A stretch of DNA of 64,000 nt from Kovacikia minuta CCNUW1 (GCF_020091585.1 NZ_CP083582.1:2480001-2544000), one strand, 5' to 3'. Positions 44,774 through 54,296 are shown, numbered from the stretch's first letter. Notes: a model not told the origin generated them from the letters alone. Numbers and translations: made by a program.

Positions 44774-46351
44774 ATGACCCCAACCCAACCCAATGTCCGT
44801 TCCTATGATCTGATTGGCTTTGGGGATGAAGTTCCCGGAGTCTTGGCACTGGTTGCCGCTGCCAGAGAGTTCAATCGGCGTACTGGCAGAAGACTCAAAA
44901 CTTTGCTGATGTTCAAGGGGAGTTCTTTAGAAGGGGTGGGGGGCCATCTGGTGCGCGGGGGGTTGGCTTATCTCGATCGCAGCAACATTCCCCTGGATGT
45001 TCGCCAAACTTTGGGCTTACCGACTTTTGGAGATCCGGCGGCGATCTATAAAGAATTCTTGCAACGGGCAGGGGTCGCGCAGATTGCCCTTGACCCACGC
45101 AAGGCAGATGCAGCCCTGCGTCGCATGTTGAGCGAAGCTGGGGTTGATATAATCAGCCGCATCCAGATTCAGGCTGTACTTAAAGAAGGTTCCAAGCTCG
45201 TAGGCATCAAGCTCACCAGTGGACAAACCTATCTGGCGAAACAGTTTATTGACTCCACAGTCCATGCGGAACTGGCGCAAATAGCAGGAGTGCCTAAACT
45301 CAAGGGATTTGAAACGTTTGGCTTGCCAGAGTCAGAACTGCCAGTGACGCTGGTGTTTGAAACTGAAGGACTCAGTATCCAACGACTCAAAGATGTTGAG
45401 CTGTCTTTTCTCAAACGCTTTATCAACCGCAACGATAGCGAAGCTCAGCGCTTTATCAACATCGCTGCTGGCTCCAATGCTGCCCTGGCAGAACAATTTC
45501 GGCAAGGACTGGTCACGCCCCAGGGACAACCCCGGACAATGTACGTCGGACAGGATCACATCGATGTCCTTAGCCGTGCCCTGTCGATTGCTTACCACTC
45601 CTTTCGGGGCAAAAAACTGGCGCTGGCTGAAAGTGGTGCCATTCTCGATCAGGCAAATATCGCCATTCTTCCGGGTGGCAGGCTTTCCTGGAATGCGCTG
45701 CTGATTTATACCACAGGTTCCCAGGCGGAAGCACTGGCGCGAGGGGCAGCAAAACCGACCGCTGCCATGCTGGAAGAAATGAAGTTTATTGAGAAGTGGT
45801 TTAAGAGCATTGGGGCAACGGTGGTGCGATCGGCATCAGAGCTGTATATCCGGCATGCAGGCAATGTTACAGGAGTGGTTGAACCCTTAAGTGGTGCCAG
45901 AATGCTGGAAGGGGGAGTCTTTTCCAATGAAGCTCTGGGAACCTTTGGCTACCATCTGGATGTGCGGGGCGGAATTACAGGATTGGGTGCCAGAGCCGCG
46001 GAAAAAGGCATTGCCAGTATTTCATTCCATACGCCACCCTTGTTTAATATTGGCATTCGCCATGCTCTGGTCAGGAGTGTGCCAAATTTGGCTGTGGTCA
46101 GTCCGGCTTCCGGCTTTGATGGGTACGCCTGTGCCGCAGGTCGAATTGTTGAGTTTAATGTAGCGGTTGGTCAGGGCGTCGGAATTGCTGCCAGTCTTGC
46201 CATTATCAGCAATCGAAATCTGGCTGAAATTACCAACCGCGAGGTTCGGCAAGTATTAGAGCAAACCGGGCAACTCTCCCGTATTTATGGCAGAAGCTAT
46301 ATGACCGAAGCCTCTCGCCTGCAAGCATTTGAAACTTCGTTGATTGCTTAG
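44774..46351 (+). CDS. FAD-dependent oxidoreductase
   Basis: From ATG 44774 (MTPTQPNVRSYDLIGFGDEVPG) the protein is 525 residues. 'YDLIGFGDEVPGVLALVAAAREF' is an N-terminal dinucleotide-fold region, although the GxGxxG is altered to GFGDEV. 'LEGVGGHLVRGGLAYLDR', 'TYLAKQFIDSTVHAELAQIAG' and a C-terminal 'SPASGFDGYACAAGRIVEFNVAVGQGVGIAASLAI' fit a FAD-binding oxidoreductase of the FAD-dependent_2/12 type. Substrate unknown. It is followed after 180 bp by the saccharopine dehydrogenase-like gene on the same strand. Confidence 0.75.
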   Translation: MTPTQPNVRSYDLIGFGDEVPGVLALVAAAREFNRRTGRRLKTLLMFKGSSLEGVGGHLVRGGLAYLDRSNIPLDVRQTLGLPTFGDPAAIYKEFLQRAGVAQIALDPRKADAALRRMLSEAGVDIISRIQIQAVLKEGSKLVGIKLTSGQTYLAKQFIDSTVHAELAQIAGVPKLKGFETFGLPESELPVTLVFETEGLSIQRLKDVELSFLKRFINRNDSEAQRFINIAAGSNAALAEQFRQGLVTPQGQPRTMYVGQDHIDVLSRALSIAYHSFRGKKLALAESGAILDQANIAILPGGRLSWNALLIYTTGSQAEALARGAAKPTAAMLEEMKFIEKWFKSIGATVVRSASELYIRHAGNVTGVVEPLSGARMLEGGVFSNEALGTFGYHLDVRGGITGLGARAAEKGIASISFHTPPLFNIGIRHALVRSVPNLAVVSPASGFDGYACAAGRIVEFNVAVGQGVGIAASLAIISNRNLAEITNREVRQVLEQTGQLSRIYGRSYMTEASRLQAFETSLIA

Positions 46352-46532
46352 GAACAAGGCAAAATAAAATCGGTAACCTGTAGGAACTTAGCATTTGGCA
46401 AAGATGCTTTTGGCTAAGGGCAAGGGTTTCTCGAATGCCAAGCCCCTACGACTGGAATTGCCAATAGGATTTAATTCGCGATCCTTAATATCCTTAATAT
46501 TGATCCTGCCTGCTCTCAGGAGAGCCGCTTTT

Positions 46533-47765
46533 ATGACCGATCGTCCCTATGATGTGGTGCTTTATGGTGCTAGTGGTTTTGTGGGCAAACAAACCGTGCA
46601 ATACTTTGCCGACCATGCCCCTCCTGAACAGGTGCGCTGGGCGATCGCAGGACGAAACCGCCAGAAGTTGGAGGCTGTGCGCGACGAAGTTGGCGTCACT
46701 GTGGATGTGCTGGTTGCCGATGGTCAGGATCAGCCGACGATCGATGCGATCGTCGCTCAAACACGGGTAATTCTCACCACCGCCGGACCCTTTGCTCTCT
46801 ATGGGGATGCTCTGGTGGATGCCTGTGTACGCTTCCAGACCCATTACGTCGATATCACCGGAGAAACGCCCTGGGTCAGAACCTTGATCGATCGCTACCA
46901 GACTCAAGCTGCTGCCGATGGTACCCGCATCATTCCCTGTTGTGGCTTTGATTCTGTCCCATCTGATCTGGGCACTTACCTGGTTGTTCGCTATTTGCAA
47001 CGGGAATTGGGTGGGCTTTGCCAACAGGTGAGTGCCTGTTTTCAGGGATATGGAGGTTTCAATGGGGGCACGCTGGCATCTGTTTTTAATCTCTACGATT
47101 TGCCAGGAGCCGCGCAGTTAGGTGATCCGTTTCTGCTGAATCCAACTCGAAACCATGCCCAAGCCGAGATCGATCGCAACCGTGACCCCCAAACTCCGTT
47201 CTTTGACTCCACCCTCAACACCTGGCTCGCTCCCTTCTTTATGGGGGTTGTTAATACGCGCATCGTCCGCCGCAGTTCTGCCCTCTACGAGGAATGGCAG
47301 GAACCCTACGGACCCGACTTTACCTATCAGGAGTACCTCAAGTTTGATGAACCCTTAGCATGGCTAAAAGCGACAGGCGTTACCGCCGGATCTGCCCTAT
47401 TTACGGGAATTCTACAACAGCCTCCGGTGCGATCGCTGCTGCAACCCATGCTGCCCCAACCGGGTAGCGGTCCCTCGGAACAAACAATGAATGCAGGTTG
47501 GTTCTCCTGTGAATTAGTGGGCACCGCTGTAGATGGACACCAGGTGCGGGGGCTGATTCGAGATCAGGGCGATCCTGGCAATCGGGCGACGGTTAAATTT
47601 GTCAGTGAATCGGCATTGAGCCTGGTGCTCCACTTGGATGAACTACCAGGTGGTCGCGGGCGGGGAGGGATTCTGACCCCGGCTACGGGGTTAGGGGACG
47701 TGTTAGCCGAACGGTTACGCCAGGCAGGGATGACGATCACCGTGAACCCCTCATTCATCGGCTAG
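46533..47765 (+). CDS. Saccharopine dehydrogenase NADP-binding domain protein (trans-acting enoyl reductase-like)
   Basis: AGGAG before the ATG at 46533 sets the start, giving 410 residues. 'YDVVLYGASGFVGKQTVQYF' is the NAD(P)-binding motif and 'RWAIAGRNRQKLEAVRDEVG' the second strand region. 'TRVILTTAGPFALYGDALVDACV', 'HYVDITGE' and 'CCGFDSVPSDLGTYLVV' are diagnostic of this family, which includes mycobacterial trans-acting enoyl reductase and mammalian SCCPDH. It may reduce a lipid or polyketide-like intermediate; no such pathway genes are adjacent. Confidence 0.88.
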   Translation: MTDRPYDVVLYGASGFVGKQTVQYFADHAPPEQVRWAIAGRNRQKLEAVRDEVGVTVDVLVADGQDQPTIDAIVAQTRVILTTAGPFALYGDALVDACVRFQTHYVDITGETPWVRTLIDRYQTQAAADGTRIIPCCGFDSVPSDLGTYLVVRYLQRELGGLCQQVSACFQGYGGFNGGTLASVFNLYDLPGAAQLGDPFLLNPTRNHAQAEIDRNRDPQTPFFDSTLNTWLAPFFMGVVNTRIVRRSSALYEEWQEPYGPDFTYQEYLKFDEPLAWLKATGVTAGSALFTGILQQPPVRSLLQPMLPQPGSGPSEQTMNAGWFSCELVGTAVDGHQVRGLIRDQGDPGNRATVKFVSESALSLVLHLDELPGGRGRGGILTPATGLGDVLAERLRQAGMTITVNPSFIG

Positions 47766-47793
47766 GATTGGGTAAGGACGTTTTGATTGAACG

Positions 47794-48060
47794 ATGGCAA
47801 AGCAAGAAAAACCACTCACAGGAGAAGCTCTGGTTAAGGAAGCCTGTCGGCGGATTCGAGTTGCTCGCAGTTATTGGGATGCCCATAATAATGCCGCCTG
47901 TCGGGGAGAGCGCGATCGTGCCCTGACCCTTTACAACACCCTGACGAAGGAACAAAAGGATCAAATTCCACAGCAGCTAAGAGTATGGCTACGCTACCGC
48001 AGTGAAAAGTACTTCGGAGCACACCGCACTCCACCCAAGTCAAAACGCAAATCGAAATAG
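47794..48060 (+). CDS. Conserved hypothetical basic protein
   Basis: An 88-residue, strongly basic protein: 'ALVKEACRRIRVARSYWDAHNNAACRGERDRALTLYNTLTKEQKDQIPQQLRVWLRYRSEKYF' and a KSKRKSK tail. No membrane segment. It looks like a real small gene 28 bp after the saccharopine dehydrogenase-like gene, perhaps co-transcribed. Family not recognised; nucleic-acid binding is conceivable from its charge only. Confidence 0.6.
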   Translation: MAKQEKPLTGEALVKEACRRIRVARSYWDAHNNAACRGERDRALTLYNTLTKEQKDQIPQQLRVWLRYRSEKYFGAHRTPPKSKRKSK

Positions 48061-48158
48061 TTTCGGATGAATGTAGTTTTTTCCCCATCCAGTTGTTATC
48101 TTAACCAATTTTCACTTTTCATCTTCCTCGATAGCCATAGCCATAAAGGTTAGGACAT

Positions 48159-49245
48159 CGCCAATTCAAATCTGAAGTGCACCACCTCTAGAAGCTTCCC
48201 CTAGAGGGACTCAAAAGGGTAACCTGGCATTTATCACAACAACAGGAAACCCTAATGAGCTATACGCAGCTTAGCGCAGATGAGCGCCTGGAACTCTATC
48301 GATTGAGACAAAGGGGTGATTTGTCCCTGCGGGCAATTGCCATTCGAATGGGACGTTCCCACAGCACCATTTCTCGTGAACTCAAACGCAACCAAAGCTC
48401 AGAGCAGATCTATCTACCGGACTTGGCTCAAGCTCAGCAGCACGTTCGTCGGCAGCAGTCCAAGCAACCGTTTGTGGGCATCTCTGAGGGTTGTTTGGCG
48501 AGGGTGAAAGCGCAACTTCGGCAGTACCATAGCCCGCAACAGATTGCCGGTTCACTCAAGCTCAAAGGACTGGAGTGGGTGAGCCATGAGACCATCTATC
48601 AGATGATTTATCACAACTATGCCGATATGGGTGCCTATCGTGGCTATTTACGGCACTCTCACATCCGACGGCAGCATCGGAGCGCCAAGCGACAGAAACG
48701 AGGATTGATTCCCAATCGAGTTGGGATTGAACACAGACCTGTGATTGCAGAACAAAAGAGTGAAATTGGGCATTGGGAAGGCGATACGATCGTCGGGGGT
48801 AATCATTTGGGAGCGATTGCGACGCATGTAGACAAAGCCTCAAAGTTTCTGGTTGCACGAGTGATGAAAGACCGAACAGCAGGGGAGATGAACCGTGTCA
48901 GTATTGCAGCGTTTGAGTCGATTCCAAAAGAGCGACGTAAGACGATGACGTTTGATAATGGCAAGGAGTTTAGCAAGCATGAGCAACTAACAGCGAGGTT
49001 GGGAGTGCAATGTTATTTTGCCAATCCATATCATTCTTGGGAACGTGGGTTGAATGAGCATACGAATGGATTGATTCGACAGTTTTTCCCAAAAGGAACG
49101 AATTTTAGAATCGTCAAGCAAGATGAAGTCGATCAAGTAGTTGAATTGATTAATCATCGACCGAGACAATCGTTAGGTTATCGAACTCCTCATGAGGTAT
49201 TCTGGGGTCAGTCAGGTGATGGTGCACTTCAGATTTGAATTGGCG
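48159..49245 (+). mobile_element. Complete IS30-family insertion sequence
   Basis: A 1087-bp element bounded by 26-bp perfect inverted repeats starting CGCCAATTCAAATCTGAAGT, flanked by 3-bp direct repeats CAT (48156-48158 and 49246-49248), as expected for IS30 target duplication. It lies in a spacer and interrupts no gene. The right repeat overlaps the end of the transposase gene. Confidence 0.93.
48255..49238 (+). CDS. IS30 family transposase
   Basis: A 327-residue transposase. The N-terminal helix-turn-helix 'LSADERLELYRLRQRGDLSLRAIAIRMGRSHSTISRELKRN' is typical of IS30. The DDE catalytic core is intact: Asp177 ('HWEGDTIVG'), Asp234 ('TFDNGKEF') and Glu268 ('ERGLNEHTNGLIRQFFPKGT'), with the 33-residue DE spacing usual for IS30. 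Full length with intact ends, so the element may still move. Confidence 0.95.
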   Translation: MSYTQLSADERLELYRLRQRGDLSLRAIAIRMGRSHSTISRELKRNQSSEQIYLPDLAQAQQHVRRQQSKQPFVGISEGCLARVKAQLRQYHSPQQIAGSLKLKGLEWVSHETIYQMIYHNYADMGAYRGYLRHSHIRRQHRSAKRQKRGLIPNRVGIEHRPVIAEQKSEIGHWEGDTIVGGNHLGAIATHVDKASKFLVARVMKDRTAGEMNRVSIAAFESIPKERRKTMTFDNGKEFSKHEQLTARLGVQCYFANPYHSWERGLNEHTNGLIRQFFPKGTNFRIVKQDEVDQVVELINHRPRQSLGYRTPHEVFWGQSGDGALQI

Positions 49246-49311
49246 CATTCTATACCGTTGAAACCCTTGGTTACTGCTGTTTCTTCCCCGACACCTGACA
49301 CCTGACACCTG

Positions 49312-50007
49312 CTATCTTCCTTTCCGCTTGCGCCAGATTCCTAACCCTAAACCAATCAAACCAGGCAATAGGGCAGGCGTAGGAATAGGATTAGCCAGGC
49401 GCAGTTCACCAATTGCAAAACCGTTTGCCTGGGGTTGGGCGCTAATAATGATCGAAGTCAAGAACTCCGACGGATCATCGGAATAGAACCCAAAATACTG
49501 AGCACCCCCAACCCCATTAATACTTTGCGTAATGATGGAACCATTTGAAGCTGCTGCCGAAATACTATACACACCGAATAAATTGGGTTGGGCGTAGAAA
49601 TCGAAAGCACCAATACCAGCAGGTAGGGTAATGGTCAGCGTCGAAAAAGGAGTTGGGTCTGAAATCGCTTGAGTAAAGTAAACTTCCCCTGTGTAGCCGT
49701 GACTCCAGGAAATCCAACTAGTGGGAACAACCCGTTTGTTGACACTGCGGCTAAAGCTTAAGTTACCTAAGGGTGAATTGAGGGCTGAAACATCACCAAA
49801 TTCTGCCTGGGGACTGTTGGGGACAGAAACCATGTTAAAGCCCAAATTAGAGAGCGTATTTGATCCTGTAGCCCACGAACCCGCATCACTGACACCAATA
49901 ATGGCTGCCTGTGTAGCAGGCACAGAAAAAAGACTGAGTGAAATCAGGGTTGTTCCAACAATAGACAGCGATCGGGTTTTGGCAAAAGATGAAGGGGGCA
50001 TATTCAT
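49312..50007 (-). CDS. Secreted PTPA-CTERM sorting-domain protein
   Basis: A 231-residue protein with a signal peptide (about 10-34, ending TQA), a beta-rich middle ('TLTITLPAGIGAFDFYAQPN'), and the C-terminal tripartite signal 'PTPALLPGLIGLGLGIWRKRKGR': PTPA motif, membrane helix and basic tail. This is the cyanobacterial variant of PEP-CTERM, processed by an exosortase-like enzyme, so the protein is likely anchored or secreted as an envelope component. The exosortase gene is not in the window. Confidence 0.88.
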   Translation of the reverse strand: MNMPPSSFAKTRSLSIVGTTLISLSLFSVPATQAAIIGVSDAGSWATGSNTLSNLGFNMVSVPNSPQAEFGDVSALNSPLGNLSFSRSVNKRVVPTSWISWSHGYTGEVYFTQAISDPTPFSTLTITLPAGIGAFDFYAQPNLFGVYSISAAASNGSIITQSINGVGGAQYFGFYSDDPSEFLTSIIISAQPQANGFAIGELRLANPIPTPALLPGLIGLGLGIWRKRKGR

Positions 50008-50148
50008 TCCAGATGCTCGTTTTCCAAAGATATTTTCTTATACACGAGCCAGTTCCACTATCCAGAAACTTTTTGAGGATGAAAAGAAAGTCTGCCTTTT
50101 GATGGGTAGTTACGGGGCATTGGTCACTGGTTATTCGTTATTGCTCAC

Positions 50149-50254
50149 TAGAACGCCGGTACAGAAACCGGGTTTCTGCTGTGAGATGCTCAATTTTCAC
50201 TGAATATCCTCACCAGAAACCCGGTTTCTCGAAATACTGTACCGATGCTCTAGG
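50149..50254. repeat. MITE-like element (GAAACCGGGTTTCT family, subtype A)
   Basis: About 106 bp with related ends (CTAGAACGCCGGTACAG and, inverted, CTAGAGCATCGGTACAG) and internal inverted AGAAACCGGGTTTCT / AGAAACCCGGTTTCT. Nearly identical to 53380-53485. Confidence 0.85.
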
Positions 50255-50347
50255 CTCCAACTTTTTTGCAAATTCACTCTGATGAAATGAGTCAGGCTCA
50301 ACAAAAAAAGAGGATTTCATTTCCCGTTACAGATTCCAAACAAATGA

Positions 50348-50381
50348 CAAAAAACTGTGGAGATTACAAGTATCTCCACAG
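50348..50381 (-). terminator. Intrinsic terminator of the peptidoglycan-binding gene
   Basis: A 10-bp perfect stem CTGTGGAGAT / ATCTCCACAG with a 7-base loop, followed on the minus strand by TTTTTTG. It lies 87 bases past the stop at 50468. Confidence 0.8.
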
Positions 50382-50467
50382 CAGAGGAAACCAAATGACC
50401 CACAAAAACTTTCCAGGCTCTAAGTTTTAATCTTGATTAACTGATCTTTGACTTTTAAGTCTCAATT

Positions 50468-50860
50468 TCAGGCAGTTGCTGTTAACAGTCTTCTCGCTTC
50501 CTGCTCAATTCTTTGGCGCACGGTCAGGGTTGCGATCCCTGTAACAGGTAAACCGTAAGCTCTTTGAAAAGCCTTGACGGCTTGCAAGGTCCGAGGACCA
50601 TAAAACTCATTGATCGGCAATTGGGCATCTACCGTTAAGTTCAGGCTGTATTGCAAATCTTGCATTACCTTCTCAGCTTTAATGTCGGTAGCGGGGTCTA
50701 GCCTGCCGGTTAGTGGCAACTTGTGTTGATACTGGAACTCGCGGATGGCTGACTGGGTATAGACATCTAGAATATTGCCATTGTTGCCATTCAGCCCGTC
50801 TGGTCCCAGGTGAAACCCTAAACCATCTAATACTTCTTTAAATTGACTGAGTGAATATGC
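50468..50860 (-). CDS. Peptidoglycan-binding (PGB1) domain protein
   Basis: From ATG 50860 (MAYSLSQFKEVLDGLGF) the product is 130 residues. There are two PG_binding_1-like repeats: 'NGNNGNILDVYTQSAIREFQYQHKLPLTGRLDPAT' and 'EFYGPRTLQAVKAFQRAYGLPVTGIATLTVRQRI'. No signal peptide is visible, so export is unclear. An upstream start at 50896 would add 12 residues without improving it. It has its own terminator downstream. Confidence 0.85.
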   Translation of the reverse strand, partial: AYSLSQFKEVLDGLGFHLGPDGLNGNNGNILDVYTQSAIREFQYQHKLPLTGRLDPATDIKAEKVMQDLQYSLNLTVDAQLPINEFYGPRTLQAVKAFQRAYGLPVTGIATLTVRQRIEQEARRLLTATA

Positions 50861-51173
50861 CATCTGTAACGACTCCTGAGAATGAACAACGGGCAACAGG
50901 AAGAGTCGCGACCTACTTGCAAAGCGCTTCTGTGGAGAAACAAAAACGATGGGATAGCTAAAACTAAACTAGGCTGCAAGCGGTCTAAATAAGGGAACAA
51001 CCAGATCATTTGACCAACCGATGCCAATCGGGAAACGAATTCCTGGTGGAAAAGTATAAGCCCTTAGCACTGGGCTACTTCCCAGGGAACCCGATTCCTA
51101 CGTAAATTGAGATATGTCTAAAGTATGATTTGGAGTGGGTTAACCACCTCATCCACCTGGCTCACCCGATCGC
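50861..51173. other. Spacer between divergent PGB1 and gamma-glutamyltransferase genes
   Basis: About 310 bp with no gene, repeat or clear operator that I can see. Presumably two divergent promoters. Confidence 0.4.
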
Positions 51174-52764
51174 ATGATGTTCCAAAATCTGGCGAGTTAC
51201 CCCTATGCTTCTGGTCGGCGCGTCGTATTGGGCAGGCGGGGAGCGGTTGCCACCAGCCAACCACTGGCAACAATGGCAGGTATGGAAATGCTATGGGCGG
51301 GGGGGAATGCGATCGATGCCGCAGTGGCAATGGCGATCGCCCTTACCGTAGTCGAGCCAACTTCCAATGGTATTGGTGGCGATGCCTTTGCTCTGGTATG
51401 GGATGGTAAACTCCACGGCTTAAATGCTTCCGGCAGGAAGCCCCCAGGCTTTGACCCCAGAGTGTTTTGCTGGGCTTAATCAGATTCCTCATTACGACTG
51501 GTTAAGTGTTACGGTGCCGGGAGCCGTATCGGCGTGGCAATCCCTCTGGCGGCGCTGGGGAAAATTGCCCTTCGAACGGTTGTTTGAACCTGCGATCCGT
51601 TATGCCGAAGAGGGATACCCCGTTTCACCAGAAACTGCCCTCGCCTGGAAACGGGCAGAGTCTTTTTTCTTGCCCCTCAAACGACCCGAATTTCAGCCCT
51701 TTAAGCAGGTATTTTTTCCCCAGGGTCGGGCACCCAGAACTGGAGAAATCTGGGGCAGTCGTGTTCATGCCGAGACGCTCCGGACGATCGCCCAAACCCA
51801 CGGTGAAAGCTTTTATCAGGGGAGCCTGGCAGCGCAAATGGCTGCGTTTGCTGCTGAAACGGGAGGGCTGCTGACCCCAGTGGATCTGGCGATGCACCAG
51901 GCAGATTGGGTCGAGCCGATTCGGACGGATTACCGGGGCGTTACAGTATGGGAGATTCCTCCCAGTACGCAGGGCATCGCTACCCTGATGGCGCTCAATA
52001 TTTTGGAAGGCGTTGAACTGGCGAAGTATCCCCGCGAATCGGTGGAAAGTTACCACTGGCAAATTGAGGCAATGAAACTGGCGTTCGCCGATATGCATCA
52101 GCATGTGGCTGATCCAGACTGGATGGAGTTGCCCCACCAGCATTTGTTAGACAAAAACTATGCCAGAGATCGCCGCCAACTCATTCGGGATATCGCCATT
52201 CCCGTAGCAGAACCAGGACTCCCACAGGCTGGAACGGTCTACCTGGCTGCTGCTGATGGGGAACGAATGGTGTCTTTTATCCAGTCCAATTACCTGGGTT
52301 TTGGGAGTGGCATTTTGGTGCCGGGTACGGGAATTGCCCTGCATAACCGCGCCACCGGATTTACCCTAAAACCAGGGCATCCAAACCAAGCCGGTCCGGG
52401 CAAACGTCCATTTCATACCATCATTCCTGCCTTTCTGAGTCGTGAGGATCAACCCCTCGGACCTTTTGGGGTAATGGGGGGTGCCATGCAACCGCAGGGA
52501 CATCTGCAAGTTGTGATTAATCTCGTTGATTACGGTATGAATCCCCAGGCAGCACTGGATGCACCCCGCTGGCAATTTGTCCGAGACAACGTTGTGTTTC
52601 TGGAATCTACCGTACCAGCGGCGATCGCCACTGCCCTTCGCGATCGGGGGCACAAAATCCAACCGGGCAACTTTTTCGGGAGAGGTCAAATTATTCTGCA
52701 AGCGAACGGTGCTCTGATTGCTGCATCTGAACCCAGAGCAGATGGGATTGCATTGGCATTCTAA
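51174..52764 (+). pseudogene. Gamma-glutamyltransferase family protein, single frameshift
   Basis: The first frame from ATG 51174 gives the N-terminus ('RRGAVATSQPLATMAGMEML', 'GGNAIDAAVAMAIALTVVEP', 'GIGGDAFALVWDGK') and stops at 51479. The rest of the enzyme reads in the next frame from about 51430 ('AGSPQALTPECFAGLNQIPHYDWLSVTVPGAVSAW') to 52764. The shift falls in GGCAGGAAGCCCCCAGG (about 51432-51448); removing one base restores a protein of about 530 residues. The processing site expected before the catalytic Thr appears as 'AGTVYLAAADGERMVSF', and 'PFGVMGGAMQPQGHLQVVINLVDYGMNPQAALDAPRW' is the usual C-terminal block. It is YwrD-like. Either decayed or a sequencing error. Confidence 0.85.
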
Positions 52765-52876
52765 GCGGCTAAACTCACCCAATTGGGGGAACAGAAAGCA
52801 TGAGGTAGAAGACCGAACTGGCTCGATAAACTTGCAACAAACTCACTAGCAAATTTTCTTAATGCAGGAGGTGGAG

Positions 52877-53047
52877 ATGTTAAACAGACTTTTTCAAGCT
52901 GCTGTCATTACCTTTCTGCTGAGTTTGATGGTGGGAGGAACTTCTCTGAAGCTATTTAAGCTGGTTCCTCTGTTAGGAAGCTTGTTAGCACAGCATCATA
53001 GCGTTCTGGTTTCCCATGCAGTTTTGAGTCATCGGGAGAGTGAATGA
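52877..53047 (+). CDS. Small membrane protein upstream of DUF952 gene
   Basis: GGAGGTGGAG directly before ATG 52877 is an unusually strong ribosome site. The 56-residue product has a hydrophobic helix (about 7-25, AAVITFLLSLMVGG) and a second weaker one. Its TGA overlaps the next ATG (ATGA), so the two are probably translationally coupled. Function unknown. Confidence 0.6.
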   Translation: MLNRLFQAAVITFLLSLMVGGTSLKLFKLVPLLGSLLAQHHSVLVSHAVLSHRESE

Positions 53048-53517
53048 GCTTAATTCTGCACATTACGGCGCGATCGCACTGGCAGCAAGCACAGCAAATT
53101 GGAGTGTATCGCCCCGATAGCTTGAGTTCAGAAGGTTTTATTCATTGCTCTACGCCAGCTCAGGTTGTCCGTACTGCGAATGCATTCTTTGCTGGACAAT
53201 CAGGGTTACTCTTACTTTGCATTGAGCCTGAATTCGTTCAACCAGAAATTCGCTACGAAACCGCCGATGGGGATCAGTTTCCCCACATCTACGGCGCTCT
53301 CAACCTGGATGCAGTAACCCAGGTTGTTGAATTTGAACCAGAACCAGACGGCAAATTTGAGTTACCTCAAGAAATAGCGCTAGAACGCCGGTACAGAAAC
53401 CGGGTTTCTTCTGTGAGATGCTCAAGTTTCGTTGAATATCCTCACCAGAAACCCGGTTTCTCGAAATACTGTACCGATGCTCTAGGGAATGGCAGAAAGA
53501 TAAAGGATGAAGGATAA
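53044..53517 (+). CDS. DUF952 family protein with MITE-derived C-terminus
   Basis: A 157-residue protein. The DUF952 domain occupies residues 1 to about 112: 'LILHITARSHWQQAQQIGVYRPDSLSSEGFIHCSTPAQV', 'FPHIYGALNLDAVTQVVEFEPEPDGKFELP'. From residue about 114 on, the frame runs through the inverted-repeat element at 53380-53485 and then a GGATAAAGG-type repeat, adding about 43 foreign residues (RYRNRVSSVRCSSFVEYPHQ...). It overlaps the upstream small gene by 4 bases. The family is unassigned biochemically. Confidence 0.85.
   Translation: MSLILHITARSHWQQAQQIGVYRPDSLSSEGFIHCSTPAQVVRTANAFFAGQSGLLLLCIEPEFVQPEIRYETADGDQFPHIYGALNLDAVTQVVEFEPEPDGKFELPQEIALERRYRNRVSSVRCSSFVEYPHQKPGFSKYCTDALGNGRKIKDEG
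53380..53485. repeat. MITE-like element (subtype A) inside the DUF952 gene
   Basis: Nearly identical in length and sequence to 50149-50254. It inserted at the 3' end of DUF952 and supplies codons for its altered C-terminus. Confidence 0.85.
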
Positions 53518-53520
53518 CTG

Positions 53521-53635
53521 AGATCTTCCACCATTCTCGGTAAGCCTTGAGAAACCGGGTTTCTGAACGAAAATCAGGGCTTCCAGGTGGAGCTGATGGC
53601 GAGAAACCCGGTTTCTGGGCACTGCCGCAAGATCT
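53521..53635. repeat. MITE-like element (subtype B)
   Basis: Ends AGATCTT and AAGATCT with internal inverted GAGAAACCGGGTTTCT / AGAAACCCGGTTTCT. Related to 31546-31663. It sits 35 bp from a subtype A copy. Confidence 0.75.
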
Positions 53636-53684
53636 GAGATAAAGGATAAAAGATTATCCTCTTTCCCCTCACTTCCCCTTTCCC

Positions 53685-54296
53685 CTACCCGATCGGGCGA
53701 CACCCTGGATTGACCGCATGAACCTGTTCACTGCCTGATTCGGGCCATCCCCGACGATAGGCTGCCTGCTCTGGTTTACCCCACCCCAGTTGCAGGATCA
53801 TTTCCACACATGGCTCATTCCCTAATTTGCACAAACTTGCCCATTCGGTTCGCTGAACAATGCGCTTTACATCGTCGATCGCGATCGGCTGATGGAATTT
53901 GCCCCCATTCAGGCTCAAGTACAGATCCATCTTCTCTGTCACTTCCTGCCAGAAAGTAATTACCGAATCCTTTGCAGTTCGTAACAGCATCAGATCCTTG
54001 GGCAACCCGATTAGCTGGTCATCCACTTTGGGATAGCGCAGCGTTTTTCCATGCACGGTTAACGTTTCCCAAACAATGCCTGAAACCTCATGGTTGCGCT
54101 GGTACTGGTGAACGGCTGCCCGGAAGTCATTGTAGGCAGTGAACTTTTGAATTCCGTCTTTTTTCAGGAATTGGTCAATGAATGGACTGATTCCCGATGG
54201 ACTGGCTTTCAAGTTCAACCGTTGACCACTGATACAAGCTCGCCGCTCATCAGCCAGAATTTTGATTAAGTCCTCGGTGGTGTAGTCCTTTGACAT
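53685..54296 (-). CDS. Conserved hypothetical protein
   Basis: A 203-residue soluble protein: 'YTTEDLIKILADERRACISGQRLNLKASPSGISPFIDQFL', 'GIQKFTAYNDFRAAVHQYQRNHEVSGIVWETLTV' and 'EWASLCKLGNEPCVEMILQLGWGKPEQAAYRRGWPESGS'. No membrane segments. Motif density suggests a genuine, conserved cyanobacterial protein, but I do not recognise a family. Monocistronic. Confidence 0.65.
   Translation of the reverse strand: MSKDYTTEDLIKILADERRACISGQRLNLKASPSGISPFIDQFLKKDGIQKFTAYNDFRAAVHQYQRNHEVSGIVWETLTVHGKTLRYPKVDDQLIGLPKDLMLLRTAKDSVITFWQEVTEKMDLYLSLNGGKFHQPIAIDDVKRIVQRTEWASLCKLGNEPCVEMILQLGWGKPEQAAYRRGWPESGSEQVHAVNPGCRPIG

Noticed and set aside
48562-48858. Minus-strand open frame inside IS30
   Set aside because: Antisense shadow of the transposase with no ribosome site or known family.
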